A DNA stretch of 64,000 nucleotides from assembly GCA_026988035.1 (NCBI GenBank), contig JALSLY010000084.1:16473-80472 (forward strand), written 5' to 3'. Position 1 is the stretch's first letter, and every line of letters starts with the position of its first letter. Shown here one piece after another: positions 16,569 to 27,079 of this stretch. Below the pieces are notes generated by a model, which was not told the origin of the DNA, made no database searches, and saw only the letters and a list, made by a program, of their open reading frames with translations. The translations under genes were made by a program, and so were the position numbers. The DNA is from Thermotogae bacterium (lineage in GTDB: Bacteria > Thermotogota > Thermotogae > Mesoaciditogales > Mesoaciditogaceae).

Positions 16569-17933
16569 TCATTGCGGAATGCGATCCCACACTTTTCTAC
16601 CATTTTTGTAAGTAGCTATAACCTCAGCAGATCCGTCATCAATTGGCTTAGATAAAACAACAAAGTCTGCCATCATTCCGTCTTCGAATCGTCCTTTTTC
16701 ATTCTCCATGAATTCTTGATAAGCTCCCTCAATAGTGTAAGCATTTACAGAATCTTTCACCTTGATTCCAAGCTCTTCGGCAGCTTTGATCCCTTCCAGG
16801 GGATTAGGAAATTCTACTGGGGAATCAGATGAAAAAGCAACATGAATTCCAGACTCAATGAGAGCTTTAAAAGGGTAAGCATGATTCACTCTTTCTCCGA
16901 GCCTCTCAAAAGCCATCTTTTTGTCGGAGACAAAAAATTGAGGTTGCACATCCACGCAAAGCCCGAGAGATTTAATTTTTTTGATCTGTTCTGGCCATGC
17001 GATTTGCACGTGGACAAGTCTATGACGAAGAGCAGGATCAGTTCCTTCGAAAGCTTTTAAGGTTACATCAAGCGCACCATCACCTATGACATGAGCAACC
17101 ACTTGAATCCCCATTCGATCTGATTCATGAACTACCTTTTTAAGCTCTTCAAGTGAAAAATTTAGAATTCCTCTTGTTGGGCTGTCCGAATATTGAGTCC
17201 TTAGATATGCCGTTCTTGCCCCAAGCGAACCATCCACTAAAATCTTAACTGATCTTGGACGAATACTCAAAATATCCTTTAAATCATCAGTCGTATGAAT
17301 GTGGTAGTGCTCGTAAACGTCAATAGTAGATTTTGAAATGACATCCTCTACAACATCTGGTGGGATTCTGTACATGTCATCTGAATGAACTGTTGTGACC
17401 CCATGCTTGAAGAAATCTTTTTCTCCTGCTTTCAACGCTTTTTTTATTTCACTCACCTCTATAGGTGGTATAGAATTGAGTGCCTGTGAAAGAAAACCTT
17501 CTTTTAACACTCCGTCATCTGATTCAAGTTTAAGCATTCTCAAAAATCGTTTGTTGGCTACACCCACATGGCCACATCTTCTGATCACAATAAGAGGACG
17601 AGCAATTCGGTCTAATTCTTCACTTGTCGGATAACGACCGATTAATTCTTCACTCCATCCACGTAATACCATCGCATCCGTTTGGTTCGCGATTTCTAAA
17701 ATTTCATCGATGCTTTTAAGACCTTCAAGAGAGTAGTTCAAAACTTTCATTCCCGTTTCAAGAAGATGGGCATGAGAATCTATGAAGCCTGGATACACAT
17801 ATCCATCGATCTTTTCTACATGGTCAACGCCAAGAATACAACGTGAAAATCGACCGTTTTCCACAACAAAAGGCCCCGTTTGTTTCCCATTTACGGGGTC
17901 GTACACATTGGAAGACTCGAACAAAACTCTCAT
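16569..17933 (-). CDS. Metal-dependent amidohydrolase (YtcJ-like, Amidohydro_3)
   Basis: A TIM-barrel hydrolase of about 454 residues. Metal-site text includes GFIDSHAHL near the N-terminus, VVAHVIGDGALDVTL, HVQIAWPEQI and the C-terminal FSSDSPVEFPNPLEGI. The family hydrolyses amide or related C-N bonds with substrates mostly unknown. No signal peptide is seen. I chose ATG at 17933, which overlaps the upstream stop (ATGA), over a GTG at 17948. It is the last member of the long minus-strand operon beginning near the origin. Confidence 0.85.
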   Translation of the reverse strand: MRVLFESSNVYDPVNGKQTGPFVVENGRFSRCILGVDHVEKIDGYVYPGFIDSHAHLLETGMKVLNYSLEGLKSIDEILEIANQTDAMVLRGWSEELIGRYPTSEELDRIARPLIVIRRCGHVGVANKRFLRMLKLESDDGVLKEGFLSQALNSIPPIEVSEIKKALKAGEKDFFKHGVTTVHSDDMYRIPPDVVEDVISKSTIDVYEHYHIHTTDDLKDILSIRPRSVKILVDGSLGARTAYLRTQYSDSPTRGILNFSLEELKKVVHESDRMGIQVVAHVIGDGALDVTLKAFEGTDPALRHRLVHVQIAWPEQIKKIKSLGLCVDVQPQFFVSDKKMAFERLGERVNHAYPFKALIESGIHVAFSSDSPVEFPNPLEGIKAAEELGIKVKDSVNAYTIEGAYQEFMENEKGRFEDGMMADFVVLSKPIDDGSAEVIATYKNGRKVWDRIPQ

Positions 17934-18841
17934 TTCGACATGTACCAAAGAATTAAAGCAGCCACAACAGCTACAGCTTCAAGAGCCTGAAAAACATAAA
18001 CTGTTCCGAGTGTTGATTCGAGTGAGGAGACTTTCTTTTTAAGAAATTCGTTCTCTTGAGAAAGCTTATTCATTTTAGATGATGATAACGAAACCTTATT
18101 CAAAGCATCCGAGATCATTTTGGAATCCTTTTGTCTTTCATTTTGAATAGAATCCATTCTTATTTGTAAATTCGAGATGTCAGCTTTTATCTTAGAAAGA
18201 GTGACACTGGAAGAATCTGAAACAGAATTTATTTTAGAGTTCAGTTTCTCGACGGAAGTGTTGAGCGCAGATACTTTATAATTCATAGTTTCAACTTTCG
18301 TATTCAAATTATCAACTCTTTCAATCGTCTTAGATAGCATACTCGCAGGCGGTACACCTTTAATCATTGTTAGAGAAGCAACCAGTTTTTGCATGGCATT
18401 GAACTGCATTTCAATTTGATCTACTTCACTTACAAGTTCATTTATTGAACTTGCTGTGTTGGTAACGTATGCCTCAAAATCAGAATATTTTTGCATTGCC
18501 TCATCGATTTTTTGAATTTTCAAGGAGAGTTCCGCAGAAAGCGCAACATTTGTGGCTGAGCTTGTTTGTCTGGTTGATTGAGTGACTTGGGCAACTGGTT
18601 GAATTCTCCCTTGAACGTAATTCAACAACCGCGACAATATTCTGGCAAGATCGGCACGCGTTACCACAAGAGTACCGTTGAAATTGCCGTTCGAATCGAG
18701 CGTCATTATGTTGTTTTGGATCATTTCTGCGACGTAAGGATAGAGATCGGATGATGACGACACATCATTTATTGTGACTCCTAAAAGCACCGCAGAGACG
18801 AAAAATGAAAACAAAAGCAAAAAGACTTCAACTCTTCGCAT
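17930..18841 (-). CDS. Omp-alpha-like envelope tether: signal peptide, SLH domain, coiled coil, C-terminal membrane anchor
   Basis: A 303-residue protein. A signal peptide (about 1-21) is followed by one S-layer-homology-like domain (TINDVSSSSDLYPYVAEMIQNN ... VVTRADLARILSRLL, about 22-75). A long heptad-rich region with repeated Leu/Ile/Val spacing (about 100-275) leads to a hydrophobic C-terminal segment (VFQALEAVAVVAALILWY). This is the layout of the rod protein Omp-alpha, which spans the space between cell body and toga in Thermotoga maritima, though this one looks shorter. It sits between a PEGA protein and the amidohydrolase in the same operon. The start is ATG behind GGGAGGTAAGGG. Confidence 0.75.
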   Translation of the reverse strand: MRRVEVFLLLFSFFVSAVLLGVTINDVSSSSDLYPYVAEMIQNNIMTLDSNGNFNGTLVVTRADLARILSRLLNYVQGRIQPVAQVTQSTRQTSSATNVALSAELSLKIQKIDEAMQKYSDFEAYVTNTASSINELVSEVDQIEMQFNAMQKLVASLTMIKGVPPASMLSKTIERVDNLNTKVETMNYKVSALNTSVEKLNSKINSVSDSSSVTLSKIKADISNLQIRMDSIQNERQKDSKMISDALNKVSLSSSKMNKLSQENEFLKKKVSSLESTLGTVYVFQALEAVAVVAALILWYMSK

Positions 18842-18846
18842 ATCCC

Positions 18847-20559
18847 TTACCTCCCATTTAGAAAGAAGTAGGTTTTAGATGAAAATGCGGTGACATAAAA
18901 TTCACCTTCTGATACTTTGTTTCCAGTGATATCATAAACCTCGTAAGAATGCTTTTGCCTTGAAATAGTTAGCGTGCAGGGAGTGTATCCCTCATCTTTA
19001 CCATCAATGAAAAGCCTCATAGGATCTGGAAAAGAAATAAAGGTTACTTTTACAACACGTGGATCAGAAAAGGTAAGATTGTACACTTTGTTCTTTTCAA
19101 ACAAAAGATGCCTTTGCACTTCTCCATCTTTCCATTGCACAGCTATGAGATGATCACCAACTGGAACACTGACATTGAAAAGAGGCGTACGTCCGATCTT
19201 TTTTCCATCAAGAAAAACAGCTGCATTCAATGGTTTGCTAAGCATAAACAATTTTGCCTTTGATCTAAGAGAAAGTGAAAGTTTGGAAATTTTACCACTT
19301 TTCACTTTAATATAGCGCACCACGGTAGGATAATCTGGATTAAAGATCTCCACTTTGTAAACTCCCACGCCGGCATTCAGAGTTGCGGGTACAGTTGTCC
19401 ATATCTGGCCAATATGAACGATGGTATGTGTGTTAGGATTTGTGTTCACAAGCACCATTCCGGTATTCACCATATCTCCGTATATAGTAGTAATTTTTCG
19501 ATCTATTGTGACACGGCTAAACCATACTTTATCGCCTGGCCCTATCATTTTCACTGAATAATTTCCGTAAGGAATTTGGAGACTGAGCTGTGTTTGCCCT
19601 ATTAGCTTTCCGTTAAGTTTTACCGCAGCTCCCATGGGATTAGAAGTAAAAACAACCAAACCCATGATCCTCTTTAACTTTATCACATAACGCCCATTAC
19701 CATTTACTTTCAACTCTCCCTTTGTAAGATATGAATAAGTTTGGCTTGCAGTGTACGTATACTTCCCCAATTCAAGGGTAAGAGTTGCTGGCGTTGTGAA
19801 AGTGGTTCCGGCCATTGAAATCACTGCACCAGATGGTGATGAATATACAGAAATCGTTGCAAGCTTCTTCAATTTAACCCAAATAGAAATGGAAGTCGAG
19901 TTTTTAAGAATGGTCAAAGAAGTCGAAACTTTTGAATAGCCCGGTGCGCTAAATGTTAAGGTGTGAATGCCTACCGAAAGCACAGTAGAAATGGGGGTTA
20001 ACCCTACAAATTCACCATCCACATCAAGACTGACACGATTTGGAAGACTTCTAATAACTACTTCTCCCGATCTTTTGAGAACAAAATTTCTCGAAACTGT
20101 ACTAAATGGTTTAACATTGATCATGAAGTGTTGAGACACATAACCACTTTTAAATATCTTGAGAAAGTGTTTCCCGGATGCGATTTCGACAGTTGCTGGT
20201 GTTATTATTTCTTCCTCACCATCTACAGTAACTTTTGCACCTTGAGGTTCTGATTTCAACGAAAGGTAAGATATTGGTTTTAATTTTATTACAACAGTTG
20301 CTGTTTTGGAGCTCGAAGAGTATAAAAATGTGTCGGGGAAATAACCAATATTTTCAACCTTGATCTTTGCTCCCAAATCCACATTGAGTTTCAAAACACC
20401 ATCCGAATTTGTTTGACCAACAAGAACATCGTTGACGTACACCAAAGATTGAGGTGGTATGGTTATCAAAGTCAACGGTACCGCCAAAACCACAAAACCA
20501 AACACAATTAAGAACGTTAAAAGCCAAACCTGACTGGCAGAATGAAAATTCACCAACAA
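18847..20559 (-). CDS. PEGA-repeat envelope protein with N-terminal membrane anchor
   Basis: A short N-terminus and a membrane segment (VWLLTFLIVFGFVVLAVPLTLI) lead into eight PEGA-like beta repeats of about 65-70 residues, recognisable as (S/T)xPxGAxVxxxGxxxGxTPxxxxxxxGxHxxxxxxxGY variants. PEGA domains occur in surface and secreted proteins of bacteria and archaea and probably mediate binding. The open frame continues to 20643, but that would overlap the upstream gene by 83 bases. I chose TTG at 20559, one base after the upstream stop and behind GAAAGG. No C-terminal sorting motif is seen. The neighbouring Omp-alpha-like gene supports an envelope role. Confidence 0.78.
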   Translation of the reverse strand: MLVNFHSASQVWLLTFLIVFGFVVLAVPLTLITIPPQSLVYVNDVLVGQTNSDGVLKLNVDLGAKIKVENIGYFPDTFLYSSSSKTATVVIKLKPISYLSLKSEPQGAKVTVDGEEEIITPATVEIASGKHFLKIFKSGYVSQHFMINVKPFSTVSRNFVLKRSGEVVIRSLPNRVSLDVDGEFVGLTPISTVLSVGIHTLTFSAPGYSKVSTSLTILKNSTSISIWVKLKKLATISVYSSPSGAVISMAGTTFTTPATLTLELGKYTYTASQTYSYLTKGELKVNGNGRYVIKLKRIMGLVVFTSNPMGAAVKLNGKLIGQTQLSLQIPYGNYSVKMIGPGDKVWFSRVTIDRKITTIYGDMVNTGMVLVNTNPNTHTIVHIGQIWTTVPATLNAGVGVYKVEIFNPDYPTVVRYIKVKSGKISKLSLSLRSKAKLFMLSKPLNAAVFLDGKKIGRTPLFNVSVPVGDHLIAVQWKDGEVQRHLLFEKNKVYNLTFSDPRVVKVTFISFPDPMRLFIDGKDEGYTPCTLTISRQKHSYEVYDITGNKVSEGEFYVTAFSSKTYFFLNGR

Positions 20560-20560
20560 T

Positions 20561-21481
20561 TCAGACCTTTCTTTTTCCGACCACAAAGCTCGTACGCTTA
20601 ACCTCATCGAAAAAATTGTAAGATTCTTCGCCAGGATCTTCATTGTAATATGGTCGTGTGCAATTTGGGCAACCAGATGTCATAAAAGCTTCATTTGGGA
20701 TTCTTTCTATATTGAAACCATAATCAGTTATTTCTCCAACCTCAGAAAACTTAAAAAATTTTGCCCTTACCAAATTTTTTTCTATAAGATATCGTGCAAG
20801 TTGGATTCTTCTATAAGAATGAATCGATGGTTTGGGATGACTTTCGAGTCTTGTACCTTTGATGGGTGTAAACGCGAACAAACCTACGGTTACTCCTATG
20901 TCATGCATGCTTTGGATGAATTCAACTACCTGTTTCTCGGTTTCTCCCATCCCAACTATCACATGGGTAGTAACTCTGGTTGGAAACTTCTCAGCTATGT
21001 TGGCGAGAAGAGAGATATGCTTCTGAAGTTCTCCTCCTCGGTACAATTTGTAAAGTTTCTCATCTACAACATCGGTAGCAATACCCAATCTTTCCACCCC
21101 TCGCTCAAACCATTCAAAACCCTCTTTTTCAGAAACAACTCTAACATTTGCTGAAATTGGTATTTTCAATTTTCTCACGCTTTTGAGAAAATCAAACGAT
21201 TCATCTTTGGATACTTTTGAGGAAACAATTTGCATGCAGATACGTCTCACCTCAAAGGATCTTTCTACGGCTTTTATAACCTCTCCCATTTCAAATTTTG
21301 GCCACACTATTCTTGAAAGCATTCCTTCTGAAGCTTGGCTCGTTTTTGCTTGAGCACAATATGCACAATTGAACATGCATCTTTCGCCAAACATGATATA
21401 AATAGTTCTCATCTTAAGAATTGGTCCGGATTTTATAAGTCCAAGAAATCTTGCACTTCCATATGATATTCTCAATCTCAT
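20561..21481 (-). CDS. Radical SAM protein, biotin-synthase-like
   Basis: A 306-residue radical SAM enzyme with the AdoMet cluster motif C35MFNC39AYC42. VTTHVIVGMGETEKQVVEFI and GVTVGLFAFTPIKGTRLE match the BioB/HydE-like barrel. A C-terminal Cys pair (GCPNCTRPYYNEDPG) could bind a second cluster. The reaction is unknown; sulfur insertion of the lipoyl-synthase-like LipS type is one possibility, at low confidence. ATG overlaps the tsaD stop by four bases behind GGAGGT. Confidence 0.75.
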   Translation of the reverse strand: MRLRISYGSARFLGLIKSGPILKMRTIYIMFGERCMFNCAYCAQAKTSQASEGMLSRIVWPKFEMGEVIKAVERSFEVRRICMQIVSSKVSKDESFDFLKSVRKLKIPISANVRVVSEKEGFEWFERGVERLGIATDVVDEKLYKLYRGGELQKHISLLANIAEKFPTRVTTHVIVGMGETEKQVVEFIQSMHDIGVTVGLFAFTPIKGTRLESHPKPSIHSYRRIQLARYLIEKNLVRAKFFKFSEVGEITDYGFNIERIPNEAFMTSGCPNCTRPYYNEDPGEESYNFFDEVKRTSFVVGKRKV

Positions 21482-22464
21482 ACCTCCAGATTCGGAACCG
21501 CGTTGAGTGAAAGATCGGCAAATTTACCAATTCTATAATTTTGCCAGCCAGCAGCTGCTATCATGACAGCGTTGTCAGTACAGTACTTCAATGGCGGAAA
21601 ATGAAATCTAATCCCGTTTTTTTCAAACGTTCTGTAAGCTTCTTCCCTTAACGCGGAATTGGCAGCCACTCCACCAGCAACAACTATATCTGAAACAGAG
21701 TATTCTTTAGCTGCTTTAGTCACACGTTCCACAAGCATAGATGCCACCGTTTTTTGAAAAGATGCCGCTACATCTTCCTTTCTCACATTCGGCTCGTTCT
21801 TGAGAAAGTATTTGACATGTGTTTTCAATCCGCTAAAGCTAAAATCGTATTTCCATACTGGTTTTGGTTTGGGAAATCGATAACGTGGCACACCATTTTT
21901 GGCAGCATGCTCTATCTCGGGCCCACCCGGATACCCGAGTCCTAACATTCGCGCAACCTTGTCAAAAGATTCTCCCGCTGCATCGTCTATTGACTTTCCA
22001 AGAACCTCGTAAGAACTCAATGATTTCATGAACACTATCTCAGTATGCGCACCAGATACCATAAGCACTATACAAGGCAAAGAAATTGTTTTGTCAAAGA
22101 GAAACACAGCGTTAAGATGGCCAAGCATGTGGTTGACCGCGATCAGAGGAACATTCCATGAATAAGCTAAAGCTTTGGCATAAGATATGCCAACAAGTAA
22201 TGGACCAGCCAAACCAGGACCATATGTAACTGCTATGGCTGATATGTACTTTGGAACTGTTTTTGATTCTTCCATGAGCATTTGCATAAGTGCAGAAATA
22301 TTTTCCAAGTGATGGCGCGAAGCTATTTCTGGAACCACTCCACCATAGAGAGCATGGATTTCTACTTGAGATGCTGTTTTTTCAGCTATAATCCTTTCTC
22401 CGTTTTCAACAATCGCGACAGATGTTTCATCGCAAGAACTTTCTATGCCAAGGATCAGTGCCAT
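21478..22464 (-). CDS. tsaD: tRNA N6-threonylcarbamoyladenosine transferase
   Basis: A 328-residue Kae1/TsaD protein that transfers the threonylcarbamoyl group to A37 of ANN-reading tRNAs, working with TsaB and TsaE. ASKH-fold signatures are ILGIESSCDETSVAIV at the N-terminus, metal-binding HHLEN and HMLGHLNAV, and IVVAGGVAANSALREE. The length is standard. It follows clpX by 14 bases and is coupled to the radical SAM gene downstream. Confidence 0.96.
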   Translation of the reverse strand: MALILGIESSCDETSVAIVENGERIIAEKTASQVEIHALYGGVVPEIASRHHLENISALMQMLMEESKTVPKYISAIAVTYGPGLAGPLLVGISYAKALAYSWNVPLIAVNHMLGHLNAVFLFDKTISLPCIVLMVSGAHTEIVFMKSLSSYEVLGKSIDDAAGESFDKVARMLGLGYPGGPEIEHAAKNGVPRYRFPKPKPVWKYDFSFSGLKTHVKYFLKNEPNVRKEDVAASFQKTVASMLVERVTKAAKEYSVSDIVVAGGVAANSALREEAYRTFEKNGIRFHFPPLKYCTDNAVMIAAAGWQNYRIGKFADLSLNAVPNLEV

Positions 22465-22478
22465 TTAATCCTCCATGC

Positions 22479-23708
22479 TTAGGCAGACTCTCTAAGTTCA
22501 ACTATGGGTTTCTCGCCTTTACTTACAGTTTCAGGAGTGACGATCACTCGACGCACATTTTGAAGACTTGGAACTTCAAACATCACATCCATCATTACTT
22601 CGTCCATAACACTCTTAAGTCCTCTCGCTCCAGTACCACGCTCTTTAGCAAGTTTCGCAATTTCGTACAATGCCTCTTTTTCGAACTCTAATTCTACCTT
22701 ATCGAGCTCGAGGAGCTTTTTGTACTGTTTCTCCACGGCATTTTTAGGTTCTGTAAGAATTCGAACAAGTTGCTCCTCATCAAGTTCCTCAAGAGTAGTA
22801 ATGATAGGAAATCTCCCAACAAATTCTGGTATTATCCCATAATGCACGAGATCGTCAGGAACCACCTGTTTGAGAAGAGTACTAACACTTTCATTTCTCT
22901 TAGACTTAATTTTGGCGCTAAAACCTATAGTGCTTTGCTGAATTCTGGACTTGACAATTTCTTCAAGTCCATCAAACGCCCCACCGATAATGAATAATAT
23001 ATCTGTTGTATCCACTTTTATGAATTCTTGATAAGGATGTTTACGCCCACCTTGTGGTGGCACATTCGCAATCGTTCCTTCAACTATTTTGAGTAGTGCT
23101 TGTTGAACGCCTTCTCCGGAAACATCTCTCGTAATTGAGACATTTTGTGACTTTCGGGCAATTTTGTCGATCTCGTCAATGTAAATAATCCCGCGTTTGG
23201 CACGCTCTACATCAAAATCTGCAACTTGCAAAAGTCGAAGTATAACGTTTTCCACATCTTCACCAACGTAGCCCGCCTCTGTTAAAGGAGTGGCATCTGC
23301 TATTGCAAAAGGAACATCCAGTATTTTGGCTAATACTCGCGCTATCAATGTTTTTCCAGAACCAGTAGGACCTATCAATAGAATGTTGGACTTTTCTATC
23401 TCAACATCGTCAAACTTTTTACCCATGAAAACGCGCTTATAATGATTGTAAACAGCAACACTTATTGCTTTTTTTGCCTTTTCTTGTCCTATCACATATT
23501 TATCAAGCTCGGCTTTTATCTCCACAGGACCCGGGAGGCGATTGAAATTCTTTGGATTGTTGGATTTCGTTTTTGGATTGTCATGAAGTATGTCATGAAA
23601 AAGCTCTACGCATTCGTCACAAATGTAAACATCATTCGGACCTGCTATCAATTTACTGACTTCTGATGACGGTCTTCCACAAAAAGAACAAAATTTTTCG
23701 CTTTTCAA
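22479..23708 (-). CDS. clpX: ATP-dependent Clp protease ATP-binding subunit ClpX
   Basis: A 409-residue unfoldase. The N-terminal zinc domain has C7, C10, C30 and C33. Walker A is GPTGSGKT (113-120), Walker B is [12 protein letters not shown], and the sensor-2 motif [13 protein letters not shown] is near the C-terminus. VLIGF-type ClpP-docking text is replaced by TIGF ([13 protein letters not shown]), close to the IGF loop. The start is TTG behind CGGAGG. It follows clpP by 14 bases. Confidence 0.96.
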   Translation of the reverse strand: MKSEKFCSFCGRPSSEVSKLIAGPNDVYICDECVELFHDILHDNPKTKSNNPKNFNRLPGPVEIKAELDKYVIGQEKAKKAISVAVYNHYKRVFMGKKFDDVEIEKSNILLIGPTGSGKTLIARVLAKILDVPFAIADATPLTEAGYVGEDVENVILRLLQVADFDVERAKRGIIYIDEIDKIARKSQNVSITRDVSGEGVQQALLKIVEGTIANVPPQGGRKHPYQEFIKVDTTDILFIIGGAFDGLEEIVKSRIQQSTIGFSAKIKSKRNESVSTLLKQVVPDDLVHYGIIPEFVGRFPIITTLEELDEEQLVRILTEPKNAVEKQYKKLLELDKVELEFEKEALYEIAKLAKERGTGARGLKSVMDEVMMDVMFEVPSLQNVRRVIVTPETVSKGEKPIVELRESA

Positions 23709-23722
23709 TTTTCTACCTCCGA

Positions 23723-24343
23723 TTACGATCCTCTCTTTGAAGAGACGACTTTATCTATCAACCCGTATTCAAGAGCTTCTTGAGAAGTCATGAAGAAATC
23801 TCTGTCTGTGTCCTTTTCAACCTTCTCAAGAGGCTGACCAGTATGCAATGAAATGATGCTATTTAACTCACGCTTGAGCCTCATAATTTCCTTTGCGCGG
23901 ATTTCTATGTCAACTGCCTGACCTTCAGTTCCACCCAATGGTTGATGAATCATGATAGAAGCATGTGGCAGTGCATAACGTTTTCCTTTTGTGCCTGCTG
24001 TAAGAAGAATAGCTGCCATGGAAGCTGCTTGGCCTATTGCGGTTGTAACAACGTCACACTTTATGAAACGCATGGTATCGTATATAGCCATCCCCGCAGT
24101 AATAGTCCCGCCAGGAGAATTTATGTAGAGATAAATTTCCTTGTCTGGATCCTGAGCTTCAAGAAAGAGAAGCTGTGCAACAACAAGACCAGAAGTGTAC
24201 TCATTGATAGTTCCCTCGACAAATACTATTCTGTCTTTGAGCAAACGAGAATAAATATCATACGCGCGTTCGGTTCGCCCTGTAGTCTCAATGACTATCG
24301 GTACGTTTTGGTCTTTTATTTTTTCTATTTTTTCATCCATCAC
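23723..24343 (-). CDS. clpP: ATP-dependent Clp protease proteolytic subunit
   Basis: A 206-residue serine protease subunit. The likely catalytic triad is S108 (GQAASMA), H133 (MIHQPLGG) and D182 (TDRDFFM). It forms the tetradecameric chamber fed by ClpX or another Clp ATPase. The first codons overlap the tig stop. GTG at 24343 and ATG at 24340 both follow AGGAGAGG, so the start is uncertain by one residue. Confidence 0.96.
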   Translation of the reverse strand: MMDEKIEKIKDQNVPIVIETTGRTERAYDIYSRLLKDRIVFVEGTINEYTSGLVVAQLLFLEAQDPDKEIYLYINSPGGTITAGMAIYDTMRFIKCDVVTTAIGQAASMAAILLTAGTKGKRYALPHASIMIHQPLGGTEGQAVDIEIRAKEIMRLKRELNSIISLHTGQPLEKVEKDTDRDFFMTSQEALEYGLIDKVVSSKRGS

Positions 24344-25655
24344 TTTTTTCCTCTCCTTCTCGGATTTCTCCCGATTCTTTCTCCTCTACAATTTCTTCTT
24401 CTGGTTCCATAACAACTATTTTTGCAGTTTTAAGAAGCTCTTCTGCTACTTTACGATGAAGTAGTTCATTCTTCACTCGGTTGTAAAAATCTTTGTCTTT
24501 CGAAAGGATAACTTTGAGTCTTTCATCACTCATCCCAAAAGATCTGTAATACTCCTTAGCTCTTTCAAAAATCTCGTCCTCTAAAACCTTTATCTCCTTC
24601 TCTTTTGCAATTTTCTCAACTGCACCTTTGAGTTTCAAATAACTCGCAATTTCTTTTTTCAAAGTATCCCGATAAGTCTTCTCATCTCCACCGAAATCTT
24701 TAAGTGATTCTTCATACTCCTTTTTCTCTTTCTGACGTGCTATTACATGATTTACGAACAAGTCCAAAGAATGCTCAGATATATCAAGAGTTGTCTTGTC
24801 TGTAAGTTTTTCAAGGATCATGTTTATTTCGCCTTCTTTTATAAGATTCTTTATAGACTCTTTAGCCTCGTTACGCAATTTCACCTTCAATGCTTCAATA
24901 GTTTGTGCTTCATTATCAACTGCTTTCGCAAAATCGTCGTCCAAGTCCGCCAATTTTCGCTTATATACACGTTTTACGACCATGGAATATGTAATTTTAT
25001 CTTCGCTCTTTCCCTCCTCAAATTCAATCGTATCGCCGACTCTTTTCCCAATAAGATCGGCAAATATTTTACCTTTACTTGGATCTTCAATGACTATTTC
25101 AAATTCCTTTGGCTTTTCACCGGTGCCAACCACATGATACTCTGCTTCCACCTGATCACCGACTTCTATGGTCTCTTCCTCTTCTTTGGGTTCAAGAATG
25201 GCATTTTCCTCTCGCATATGTTGAAGTTTCCTGTTTATATCTTCTTCTATTTCTTCATCTTTTATTGGTGGGATTTCTATTTTTTCTCCATTCATAGACT
25301 CAACTGCAACATCTGGATAACTGTGAACCTCAAAAATTACATCGGCAGTTTCCCCTACATTGACAGATATGAGAGCTGGTGGCATCATCGGATTTAGTTC
25401 ATGGAACTTTTCATCATCATAAAGTTCATCCATAGCTCGATCGGCAATATCTTCTTTGATCATTTCATTTATTTTTTCCATTCCTATTATGGCATTTAGC
25501 AGTTTCTTTGGAACCATACCAGGTCTAAAACCTTTAACTTTTATATTTTTAGAAATATTAGCATAAGTGTTGTCTCTTGCCATTTCTATCTCTTCGTGAG
25601 GTAAAGAAACTTTCACGGTCTTAACATTTTGCTTTTCATCAATGATTTCAAACAT
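24333..25655 (-). CDS. tig: Trigger factor
   Basis: A ribosome-bound chaperone and prolyl isomerase of about 440 residues. The ribosome-binding signature [14 protein letters not shown] is near residue 45. A PPIase-like middle region and a long charged helical C-terminal domain follow, ending in a very acidic tail. ATG at 25655 lies seven bases after AAGGAGA and is preferred to the in-frame TTG at 25661. The gene stands between hslU and clpP with gaps or overlaps under 20 bases. Confidence 0.94.
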   Translation of the reverse strand: MFEIIDEKQNVKTVKVSLPHEEIEMARDNTYANISKNIKVKGFRPGMVPKKLLNAIIGMEKINEMIKEDIADRAMDELYDDEKFHELNPMMPPALISVNVGETADVIFEVHSYPDVAVESMNGEKIEIPPIKDEEIEEDINRKLQHMREENAILEPKEEEETIEVGDQVEAEYHVVGTGEKPKEFEIVIEDPSKGKIFADLIGKRVGDTIEFEEGKSEDKITYSMVVKRVYKRKLADLDDDFAKAVDNEAQTIEALKVKLRNEAKESIKNLIKEGEINMILEKLTDKTTLDISEHSLDLFVNHVIARQKEKKEYEESLKDFGGDEKTYRDTLKKEIASYLKLKGAVEKIAKEKEIKVLEDEIFERAKEYYRSFGMSDERLKVILSKDKDFYNRVKNELLHRKVAEELLKTAKIVVMEPEEEIVEEKESGEIREGEEKSDG

Positions 25656-25677
25656 CTTCAACTCTCCTTTTGATTTT

Positions 25678-27066
25678 TTAAAGTATGTAGGAACTCAGGT
25701 CATCATTTTTGATGATCTCGCCAAGTTTTTTCACAACAAATTCCCTGTTTACCACCACAGGACTTTCAACGTTTGGAGCCTCAAATGACACGTCTTCCAT
25801 CAGTTTTTCAACAATTGTGTAGAGTCTCCTTGCTCCGATGTTTTCCTGCTTTTCATTCATTTCGTGTGCCATACGCGCAATCTCAGATATTCCATCCTCA
25901 CTAAATTGAATGTCTACACCTTCTGTGGCAAGTAAAGCTCTATACTGCTTTATCAAGGAATTTTCTGGTTCAACAAGGATTCTTTCAAAATCTTTTTGAG
26001 TTAGTGCATCAAGTTCAACTCTTATGGGAAAACGCCCTTGTATCTCTGGAATAAGATCGGAGGGTTTTGCCATATGAAAGGCTCCCGCTGCAATAAAAAG
26101 TACATAGTCGGTTTTTACCATACCATATTTGGTTGTGACGTTGGTCCCTTCAACTATTGGTAGGAGATCTCTTTGAACACCTTCTCTTGAAACATCCGGA
26201 CCGCTTTTTGAATTAGTAGCCACTATTTTATCAAATTCGTCCAAAAAGACTATTCCCTTGTATTGTGCACGTTCAAGTGCTTCCTGAATCATACTGTCTT
26301 TATCAATCATCCTCTCGGATTCGATCGGAAGTAGCAGTCTCCGCGCGTCTTTGACCTTGACACGTTTGCGTTTCATTCTCTTTGGCAGCATATTTCCAAA
26401 CATATCTTGGAGATCTATGTTCATGTCTTCCATATTCACACCGCCAATAACAGGCATTATTGGTGTGCTATCTTCTACTTCTATCTCTATCTCCATATCC
26501 TCGAGTTCTCCGTTTATGAGTTTTTCTCGCATTTCGTTGCGTCTCGCTTTTGCGTTCCTGCGTGCCTCTGGAGAAATCGCGGTCTGCTGCGGATTTTGGA
26601 AAAAATTGAAGAATCCAGGTTGCTGCCGTTTTCTGGCACTTTCCGGAACAATGGCATCAAGTATACGCTCTTCAACTGCTTTTTTCGCTTCTTTTTCCAC
26701 ATTTTGCACCATTTCAGATTTGACAGTGTTAACGCTTGCTTCAACAAGATCACGAATTATGGATTCTACCGATTTGCCAACATATCCAACTTCAGTGTAA
26801 CGAGTAACTTCGATCTTTATAAAAGGCGAGCCTGAAAGCTGAGCTAATCTTCTCGCTATTTCGGTTTTTCCAACACCTGTGGGACCCACCATGAGAATGT
26901 TCTTTGGAATCACATCTCGTTGCATTTCTTCAGGTAATTTCATTCTTCTAATTCTATTTCTAAGTGCTATAGCAACAGATTTCTTTGCTTCATCTTGTCC
27001 TACAATGTATTTGTCAAGTTCGGCTACTATTTGCCGCGGAGTTAATTCATCTATGTTTAAACTCAA
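25678..27066 (-). CDS. hslU: ATP-dependent protease ATPase subunit HslU
   Basis: The AAA+ unfoldase of the HslVU protease, about 462 residues. It starts with ELTPRQIVAELDKYIVGQDEAKK, has Walker A GPTGVGKTEIARRLA and Walker B GIVFLDEFDKI, an intermediate domain of about 130 residues between them, and ends with the short hydrophobic ...DLSSYIL tail that docks on HslV. A longer frame begins with ATG at 27093, but AAGGAGG lies inside those first codons, so I chose TTG at 27066, eight bases after that site. Confidence 0.95.
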   Translation of the reverse strand: MSLNIDELTPRQIVAELDKYIVGQDEAKKSVAIALRNRIRRMKLPEEMQRDVIPKNILMVGPTGVGKTEIARRLAQLSGSPFIKIEVTRYTEVGYVGKSVESIIRDLVEASVNTVKSEMVQNVEKEAKKAVEERILDAIVPESARKRQQPGFFNFFQNPQQTAISPEARRNAKARRNEMREKLINGELEDMEIEIEVEDSTPIMPVIGGVNMEDMNIDLQDMFGNMLPKRMKRKRVKVKDARRLLLPIESERMIDKDSMIQEALERAQYKGIVFLDEFDKIVATNSKSGPDVSREGVQRDLLPIVEGTNVTTKYGMVKTDYVLFIAAGAFHMAKPSDLIPEIQGRFPIRVELDALTQKDFERILVEPENSLIKQYRALLATEGVDIQFSEDGISEIARMAHEMNEKQENIGARRLYTIVEKLMEDVSFEAPNVESPVVVNREFVVKKLGEIIKNDDLSSYIL

Positions 27067-27079
27067 TTCAAGCGCCTCC

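Noticed and set aside
16358..16655. Small plus-strand frames over repeat copy B
   Set aside because: They combine antisense kinase and amidohydrolase ends with the repeat and have no conserved protein text.
24747..25397. 216-residue plus-strand frame rich in Phe and Tyr
   Set aside because: Antisense to the Lys/Glu-rich trigger factor, which explains the aromatic-rich pseudo-membrane text.
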